In this document: piece by piece, positions 58,876 to 64,000 of the stretch
Numbering within the stretch: position 1 is the first letter of the stretch
Layout of the letters: the number at the start of each line of letters is the position of its first letter
Assembly (NCBI RefSeq): GCF_014649955.1
Contig: NZ_BMUA01000006.1
Coordinates: forward strand, 124,001 to 188,000
DNA: 64,000 nucleotides
Direction of reading: 5' to 3'
From: Streptomyces violascens
GTDB taxonomy: Bacteria > Actinomycetota > Actinomycetes > Streptomycetales > Streptomycetaceae
Program-made: the position numbers and the translations under genes
The notes under the pieces: model-generated
The model's database searches: none
What the model was told of the DNA's origin: nothing
What the model saw: only the letters and a program-made list of their open reading frames with translations

Positions 58876-60129
58876 TCAACCCTGGGGGTACACCCAGGGG
58901 TTGGGCAGGCACTTGATCCCGTCGATGTCCAGGGACTTGGTCTGCTGCTGCATCACCGGGGCGAGCGCGCCGGGCGTGCGGCAGCTCACATGGTTGTGCC
59001 CGAGCCGGTGGCCGACCTCGTGATTGATGAGCATCTGCCGGTAGGTGAGCATCGCCTTGCCCCAGCCGAACGTCTCCGAGCCCTGCGCCCAGCGGAACGC
59101 GTTGATCATCACGCGGTCGGTGGCGGCCGAGTCGCAGGAGACGTTGTCCTCGTTGGTGTCGAGCCCGGACTTGGCGCACCAGGCGCCGGTGGTCCCGGGG
59201 CTGGCCAGCGTGACGATGAAGTCCGGCTTGCCCGACGAGATCCGCTCGAAGGTCATCGTGCCGCCGTGGCCCCAGCTGCGGTCGTCGTTGAGGGTCTTCT
59301 GCACGGCCTCGGCGAAGAGCGCGCCGTCCAGGCCGAGCCCCTGCTCGACGTCGACCCGGTAGCGGTACTTGCGCCCCTTGCCGGGCGCCGCGTCGAACCC
59401 GGGCACGGCGTCGAACGTGCCGGACGCGGTGAGCTTGGGGTCCAGCGGGAACTGCTGGGCCATCTTCTGGTCGTACGTCTGGACCGCGGGGGCCGCCTGC
59501 GGGGTGGCCCGCTCGCTGCCCCGGGAGGCCGAACTCCCGTCCGTGTCACGGTCGCTGTCGCCGGTGGACCGGCCGGCGACATCGTGCTTGTTGCCGTCCG
59601 AGGTGACCTGCCCGGCGACGACGACCGCGAGCACGGTCGTCACCGCGGCGGCCGCGATCCCGGTGAACGTCCGCCCCTTGGAGCCCTTCGAGCCCTTGGA
59701 GCCGTTCGACTCCTTGGCCTTGGCGTCGGGTTCGGGCGCCGGGGACGCGAGGCCGACGGTGCGGTTCGCCCCGGTGTCGGCCGGCGGGGGCCCGTCGAAG
59801 GCCTCGATGGAGGAACGCCGCGGGCCCGGGATGCGGGCCGCGGCGCCGTAAGGATTCTGCTGGACGGTGTGCGGCCTGCCGTGCCAGTCGCCGCGGCGGG
59901 CCTGGGCATCGGGCCCGTGCTCGGGGTGCTGCGGATGTCCGCCGCGCACCTGCGGGGTGCCGAAGGCCGGAGTGCCGCCGCCGTGGTGCGGGGCGGGGCC
60001 GTCGCCCGGGGCCTGCCGTCTGCGCCGGCCGCTGCCGGAGGCGACGGCCGACTCGGCCTGCGGGGCCGGGGGCGTTTCGGGTATGGGCACCGAGTCGCTG
60101 GGGCCCTTGGGTCGGCTGTGTCGTCCCAC
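58876..60129 (-). CDS. DUF3152 membrane-anchored zincin-like protein
   Basis: A 417-residue protein. The N-terminal ~190 residues are Pro/Gly/His-rich and disordered with a triple SKG repeat; one membrane helix (FTGIAAAAVTTVLAVVVAGQV) follows; the outer part is a DUF3152 domain with the metzincin-like zinc motif HEVGHRLGHNH and cysteines in WCAKSG, VSCDS, VSCRT and IKCL. It is probably an extracytoplasmic metalloprotease. GTG 60129 is chosen just before the disordered region; the ribosome-binding site is distant. It starts 8 bases after the hydrolase stop, same operon. Confidence 0.83.
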   Translation of the reverse strand: MGRHSRPKGPSDSVPIPETPPAPQAESAVASGSGRRRRQAPGDGPAPHHGGGTPAFGTPQVRGGHPQHPEHGPDAQARRGDWHGRPHTVQQNPYGAAARIPGPRRSSIEAFDGPPPADTGANRTVGLASPAPEPDAKAKESNGSKGSKGSKGRTFTGIAAAAVTTVLAVVVAGQVTSDGNKHDVAGRSTGDSDRDTDGSSASRGSERATPQAAPAVQTYDQKMAQQFPLDPKLTASGTFDAVPGFDAAPGKGRKYRYRVDVEQGLGLDGALFAEAVQKTLNDDRSWGHGGTMTFERISSGKPDFIVTLASPGTTGAWCAKSGLDTNEDNVSCDSAATDRVMINAFRWAQGSETFGWGKAMLTYRQMLINHEVGHRLGHNHVSCRTPGALAPVMQQQTKSLDIDGIKCLPNPWVYPQG

Positions 60130-60137
60130 GCCCCGGA

Positions 60138-61175
60138 TCAGCTCCTGTTTTCGCGGTCGGTGGTTTCTCGGTCGCCGGTATCCCGGCCGGGGGCCGCCCG
60201 GCCGGCGCCGCGGTGTCTGCCGGCGCTCTCGTCGAGCAGCTCCCGCACGGCCTGGGCGACCGTCGCGGGATACTCCATCATCGCCACGTGCCCGGCATCG
60301 GGCAGCGTGAGGAGCCGCGAGTCGCGGAAGGCGGCCGCGGCCCGGCGGGCCATCCGGTACGAGACCAGCTGGTCGCGCTGCCCGTAGACGAGCAGCGTCG
60401 GCGCGAGCACCCGCTCCGCCTGCCGCCACAGTCCGTGCTGGCCGCCCAGCGTGTAGGCGTCCACGATGCCCCGCGCCGAGCGGGTCATCGCGTCCCAGAA
60501 ATAAGGGAGTTGGAGGCGCCGCTCCATCTCCTGGACCGCGGCCTCGAACCCCTCCGGGCTCACCCGGCCGGGGTCGCCGTAACAGAGGGCCATCACGCCC
60601 CGGGTGCGGTCCTCGGCGGTCCAGTCCCGGCTCAGCCTCGCGAACAGCGAGGCGACGCCCGGCAGCGCGACCAGCGCGGTCGGCCAGGCGCTGCGCTGCA
60701 CGCGGATCTCGGGGAGCGCGGGCGAGATGAGGGTGAGGGTGCGCACCAGGTCGGGGCGTACGGCCGCGACGCGGGTCGAGACGGCGCCGCCCAGCGAGTT
60801 GCCGATGAGGTGGACGGGGCCGCGGCCCGCCGAGTCGAGCAGGCGGATCACGGCACGGGCGTGGCCGGTGACCGAGTAGTTGCCGTCGTCCGGCGGCGGG
60901 GAGTCCCCGAAGCCGGGCAGATCGAGCGCCTCGCCCTCCAGGCGGTCGGCGAGCAGCGGCATCAGCGTCGACCAGTTCTGCGAGGACCCGCCGAGCCCGT
61001 GGACGTACAGCGCGGGTTCCAGGCCGGGGCCGGTGCCGGGGCGCGACCGGACGGTCAGGGTGAGACCGGGCAGGCTCACGGAGCGCAGTTCCTCGCCCTC
61101 CACGACCCTGACCGCTCCCACCCGTGGCGCCAGGGAGGCGGCGGCGAGGGTTTCCGGCAGCTCGGTCGAAGACAT
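60138..61175 (-). CDS. Alpha/beta-fold hydrolase
   Basis: A 345-residue alpha/beta hydrolase. The oxyanion segment is YVHGLGGSSQNW, the nucleophile elbow IGNSLGGA (Ser), the acid lies in YGQRDQLVSY and the base in PDAGHVAMME. The fold and cap region match esterase/MenH-like or meta-cleavage hydrolases; substrate is not readable. The C-terminal ~30 residues are Arg/Gly/Glu-rich and disordered. No signal peptide. Co-transcribed with the DUF3152 gene downstream. Confidence 0.88.
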   Translation of the reverse strand: MSSTELPETLAAASLAPRVGAVRVVEGEELRSVSLPGLTLTVRSRPGTGPGLEPALYVHGLGGSSQNWSTLMPLLADRLEGEALDLPGFGDSPPPDDGNYSVTGHARAVIRLLDSAGRGPVHLIGNSLGGAVSTRVAAVRPDLVRTLTLISPALPEIRVQRSAWPTALVALPGVASLFARLSRDWTAEDRTRGVMALCYGDPGRVSPEGFEAAVQEMERRLQLPYFWDAMTRSARGIVDAYTLGGQHGLWRQAERVLAPTLLVYGQRDQLVSYRMARRAAAAFRDSRLLTLPDAGHVAMMEYPATVAQAVRELLDESAGRHRGAGRAAPGRDTGDRETTDRENRS

Positions 61176-61310
61176 GCGGCAATGTTACGAGACGATCACG
61201 CCGTGGTTCATGTGTTCGCCATCACAGGCCGTATAGCGGCTTGCCCGGGGAACTCCTAGGCTCATAAGGGAGCCCCCGAATCACTCGAAGTGCAGGAAAA
61301 GGGAGCAGCC

Positions 61311-61532
61311 ATGTCCGTCGATCCCAGCGATCCGGAAACCTTCCAGGACGAAGACGACGACACCGCGGAACTGTCCGAGGAGACCAACGAGGCGGACGCG
61401 GCCGAACAGCACACGGACGTACGACAGGACCACGACGACCCGCTGACCCGCGTCGACCCCGGCGCCGCCAACGAGGCCGACGCCGTCGAACAGGCGCGCG
61501 TGGTCGCCCTCGACGAGGACGACTACCGATGA
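61311..61532 (+). CDS. Small acidic protein with NEADAxEQ repeats
   Basis: A 73-residue, very acidic and probably disordered protein. Two imperfect repeats, TNEADAAEQHTDV and ANEADAVEQARVV, are separated by about 18 residues; the C terminus is ALDEDDYR. GGGAG 6 bases before ATG 61311 supports this start. No known domain. It lies just upstream of the TetR gene on the same strand, with a 145-base gap. Confidence 0.65.
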   Translation: MSVDPSDPETFQDEDDDTAELSEETNEADAAEQHTDVRQDHDDPLTRVDPGAANEADAVEQARVVALDEDDYR

Positions 61533-61677
61533 TTTGTTCGGTTTCCCGCGGGTATCTCCGGCTACCCAGCGCGTCCGGTCCGTGAAATTCTGCGTTCGCA
61601 CCGCGCACAGCCGGGTTACCCAAAAGTACGATGGCGGCGCGCGTACATCGCGCACCGGAACAACTTTGGGAGGCGGC

Positions 61678-62319
61678 GTGACAGCCATCGAGCAGACCGA
61701 GGCGGCGCGCCCGCGAGGCACGCGCCTGCCGCGCCGGGCCCGCCGCAATCAGCTCCTGGGCGCGGCTCAGGAGGTTTTCGTCGCACAGGGTTACCACGCG
61801 GCCGCGATGGACGACATCGCCGAGCGCGCGGGCGTCTCCAAGCCGGTGCTCTACCAGCACTTCCCCGGCAAGCTGGAGCTCTACCTGGCCCTCCTCGACC
61901 AGCACTGCGAGTCACTCCTGCACGCGGTCCGCACCGCCCTGGCGTCGACCTCGGACAACAAGCTCCGCGTCGCCGCGACCATGGACGCCTACTTCGCGTA
62001 CGTCGAGGACGAGGGCGGCGCCTTCCGGCTCGTCTTCGAGTCGGACCTCACCAACGAGCCCGCCGTGCGCGAGCGCGTGGACCGGGTCAGCCTCCAGTGC
62101 GCCGAGGCGATCTCGGACGTCATCGCCGAGGACACCGGCCTCTCCAAGGACGAGTCGATGCTGCTCGCCGTTGGCCTGGGCGGGGTCTCCCAGGTGGTCG
62201 CCCGCTACTGGCTCTCCAGCGAGTCGGCCATCCCCCGCGACCAGGCGGTCCAGCTCCTCACCTCGCTCGCCTGGCGCGGTATCGCGGGCTTCCCGCTGCA
62301 CGGCACCGAGGGCCACTGA
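61678..62319 (+). CDS. TetR-family transcriptional regulator
   Basis: A 213-residue TetR regulator. The helix-turn-helix (about residues 20-66) reads RRNQLLGAAQEVFVAQGYHA, then MDDIAERAGVSKPVLYQHFPGKLELYLALL, followed by a C-terminal ligand domain that resembles the actinobacterial TetR_C_33 type (VEDEGGAFRLVFESDL). GTG 61678 is preceded by GGGAGGC 5 bases away. Its ligand and targets are unknown. It sits before the DUF3107 gene, an arrangement I recall as conserved in Streptomyces. Confidence 0.9.
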   Translation: MTAIEQTEAARPRGTRLPRRARRNQLLGAAQEVFVAQGYHAAAMDDIAERAGVSKPVLYQHFPGKLELYLALLDQHCESLLHAVRTALASTSDNKLRVAATMDAYFAYVEDEGGAFRLVFESDLTNEPAVRERVDRVSLQCAEAISDVIAEDTGLSKDESMLLAVGLGGVSQVVARYWLSSESAIPRDQAVQLLTSLAWRGIAGFPLHGTEGH

Positions 62320-62460
62320 GCGGCCGGCGCGCGGTCATTCCTGAATTCTGTTCGCTCCTGGCGTTCTGCGACCGGCCATTTCCGGTCGCCTCCCCGGGCT
62401 AATGTGTGCAGCGTACGGCGCGGCTGACCGCGCACCGCACGAGGTCGGAGGGACATAGCC

Positions 62461-62688
62461 GTGGAGGTCAAGATCGGCGTGCAGCACGCACCCCGGGAGA
62501 TCGTTCTGGAGAGCGGGCAGTCCGCCGAAGAAGTCGAGAGCGCGGTATCCGACGCCCTCGGCGGCAAGGCGCAGCTGCTCAGCCTCACGGACGACAAGGG
62601 CCGCAAGGTCCTGGTACCGGCCGACAAGATCGCATACGTGGAAATCGGCGAGCCGGCGGTCCGCCGCGTGGGCTTCGGCGCGCTGTAG
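62461..62688 (+). CDS. DUF3107 small protein
   Basis: A 75-residue member of DUF3107, found throughout actinobacteria and of unknown function. It begins MEVKIGVQHAPREIVLESGQ and ends with VPADKIAYVEIGEPAVRRVG. A GTG start with GGAGGG 7 bases upstream is clear. The gene is followed by a long perfect palindromic terminator. Confidence 0.85.
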   Translation: MEVKIGVQHAPREIVLESGQSAEEVESAVSDALGGKAQLLSLTDDKGRKVLVPADKIAYVEIGEPAVRRVGFGAL

Positions 62689-62702
62689 TACACAAGGACA
62701 CG

Positions 62703-62744
62703 AAGAAGGGGTGCCACCAGTGATCACTGGTGGCACCCCTTCTT
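62703..62744. terminator. Bidirectional terminator, perfect 42-base palindrome
   Basis: AAGAAGGGGTGCCACCAGTG-A and its exact complement with no spacer (21+21), followed by TTTCG. It separates the convergent DUF3107 and acyltransferase genes. Confidence 0.85.
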
Positions 62745-62766
62745 TTTCGTTTCCCCGGTGTCCCGC

Positions 62767-63921
62767 TCAGTGGACTCCCGCATTGTGCAGGGGCCGCCGC
62801 TCCTCGGGAGCGGGCGGAAGCGGGGGCAGCGGCCGAGTCCGTCGACGGGCGGGAGAATTGAGGCGTACGTCTTCGATGCCGCGCTTCATGGCGTCGCGGA
62901 CCCACTTGCCCGCGGGGCGTTCCACGAGGCGGTGGATGAGCCAGGCGGCAGTCATCATCAGCGCGATCACCGCGCCCACGAGCACGGGTGCGGGGAGCAG
63001 ATGGCGGAAGTGGTGGATCAGCGTCATGCCGATGAACATGTGGATCAGATACAGCGGATAGGTGATCGCGCCGGCCGTGGAGAGCCATGTCCACTGGACC
63101 TTGTCGAAGGCGCCCAGGGCGATCGCCCCGACGACGGCGAACCCGGCGACGACGATCAGCCGGACCGGCCAGCTCGGCAGCTGATCGGCGGCGACGTGAC
63201 CGAGGTTGATGGCGACGCGGTAGTGGATGTACCGCTGCGCGAGCAGGAGTTGGAACAGGACGATGCCCCACAGCAGGGCGTTGGATCCGAAGCGGCGCAT
63301 CAGATAGAAGGCGATGCCGGCGATGAAGTACGGCGCGTACTGCGGCATCGCGAACGCTGCGAGCGCCGGGATGCCGAGGCTGGGCGCGAGGGCCGCCGCC
63401 ACGGTCCAGGCGCCGCAGAAGATCAGCACGTTGCGGTAGGTCACTCCGCAGAGCACGACGATCGCCATCAGGACGTAGAACTTGAGCTCCACGAAGAGCG
63501 TCCAGTACACGTCGTCGACGTTCCTCGTGTTGTTGCCCGCCTGGACCATCGTCAGGTTGACGACGACGTCGTCCCAGCCGCGTATCGAAGTGATCTCCGG
63601 CCATTTGTTGACGACCAGCGCGGTCAGCGGCACGGCGACCCAATAGGCCGGAAACAGCCGGGAGATCCGCGAGACGGCGAAGTCGCCGAGGCTGCGGCCC
63701 CACACGCTCATGCAGATCACAAACCCGCTGACCAGGAAGAACACCTCGACCCCGAGCCAGCCGAACTCGGCGAACCTGTGCAGCGTCGGGAAGACCGTCA
63801 CCGGGTCGTGGCCCCAGGGTCTGCTCAGCGCGAGGTAGTGGTAGCAGACCACCATCAGAGCGGCGACGAGCCGGAGCCCGTCCAACGCTGCGAGTCTGGG
63901 CACCGGCCGACGCTGGCTCAT
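62767..63921 (-). CDS. Acyltransferase-3 family membrane protein
   Basis: A 384-residue integral membrane acyltransferase (AT3/OafA-like) with about ten helices. RLAALDGLRLVAALMVVCYHY contains the catalytic His region; EVFFLVSGFVICMS and RISRLFPAYWVA are diagnostic family motifs, and YPLYLIHMFIG closes the core. Such enzymes O-acetylate cell-surface or antibiotic sugars. ATG 63921 with GGAGGT 7 bases upstream is well supported. A hydrophilic Pro/Arg-rich tail ends the protein. Substrate unknown. The remaining 79 bases of the window hold nothing I can identify. Confidence 0.9.
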   Translation of the reverse strand: MSQRRPVPRLAALDGLRLVAALMVVCYHYLALSRPWGHDPVTVFPTLHRFAEFGWLGVEVFFLVSGFVICMSVWGRSLGDFAVSRISRLFPAYWVAVPLTALVVNKWPEITSIRGWDDVVVNLTMVQAGNNTRNVDDVYWTLFVELKFYVLMAIVVLCGVTYRNVLIFCGAWTVAAALAPSLGIPALAAFAMPQYAPYFIAGIAFYLMRRFGSNALLWGIVLFQLLLAQRYIHYRVAINLGHVAADQLPSWPVRLIVVAGFAVVGAIALGAFDKVQWTWLSTAGAITYPLYLIHMFIGMTLIHHFRHLLPAPVLVGAVIALMMTAAWLIHRLVERPAGKWVRDAMKRGIEDVRLNSPARRRTRPLPPLPPAPEERRPLHNAGVH

Positions 63922-64000
63922 GGTGTGACCTCCGTGCCGCCGAACGGCACCCGAGAGAACGAAGGAGCCCCGGCGCCAGCGCGGAGTCACCTGTGCGGAA

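Noticed and set aside
1..64000. Integrated element at the tRNA-fMet genes
   Set aside because: No integrase, excisionase or partial tRNA repeat (att site) is visible near either tRNA.

Overview
The window reads as a chromosomal segment of a Streptomyces or very close actinomycete. Coding DNA is very GC-rich with G/C at most third codon positions. GTG and TTG starts are common, and the marker families are actinobacterial: WhiB-like WblC, mycoredoxin, an AdnAB-like helicase-nuclease pair, PPA1309, DUF3107, DUF2342 and DUF3152. From memory, catR, wblC, uvrD2, mrx, the helicase pair and moeZ follow the gene order of the S. coelicolor core region around SCO5173-SCO5206. I see no prophage, transposase, rRNA or CRISPR array.

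Layout. 1-3.1 kb: Fur-family regulator (catR-like) with a palindromic operator, and two identical initiator tRNA-fMet genes flanking a Sel1-repeat protein, each tRNA with its own terminator. 3.1-16 kb: UPF0182 membrane protein, PPA1309 protein, YlbL-like PDZ/S16 protease, a 56-residue membrane protein, moaE, a short-chain dehydrogenase-like protein, a DUF2342 metalloprotease coupled to a Nudix hydrolase, three AIM24-family proteins (one fused to TerD) and a YgjP-type metallopeptidase. 16-20.5 kb: ThiF-like protein, ABC1/UbiB kinase, small zinc protein, and wblC (whiB7) behind a long leader holding an ORF and an intrinsic attenuator. 20.5-33.6 kb: a DNA-repair and redox block of uvrD2, mycoredoxin behind a SigR-type promoter, nudC, an M20 peptidase, two RecB/AddB-type helicase-nucleases and an alkyltransferase-like protein. 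33.7-36.8 kb: a large membrane protein combining a pseudokinase with an LPG-synthase-type transmembrane domain.

36.9-44.8 kb is a nitrate-respiration module: ywiC-like gene, narGHJI, a DevR/OsdR-type palindrome placed where an activator of narG would bind, and at its right edge two fused gene fragments (radical SAM, then protoporphyrinogen oxidase). moaE and moeZ elsewhere in the window belong to the molybdenum-cofactor pathway that NarG needs. 44.9-46.5 kb: tripeptidyl-aminopeptidase-like lipoprotein. 47.9-52.6 kb: a four-gene putative operon (PelF-like glycosyltransferase, membrane protein, sugar epimerase, spherulin-4/GH135-like protein) resembling Pel and galactosaminogalactan polysaccharide loci. 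This is the best candidate for an undescribed system. 52.8-58.8 kb: a peptide ABC transporter whose two ATPase domains are fused through a linker made of common intergenic repeats, preceded by a predicted leaderless 31-codon peptide. 58.9-64 kb: DUF3152 zincin, alpha/beta hydrolase, small acidic protein, TetR regulator, DUF3107 protein and a membrane acyltransferase.

No similarity search or folding program was run. Family names rest on recognised motifs, gene order and length; starts were chosen from ribosome-binding sites and overlaps.
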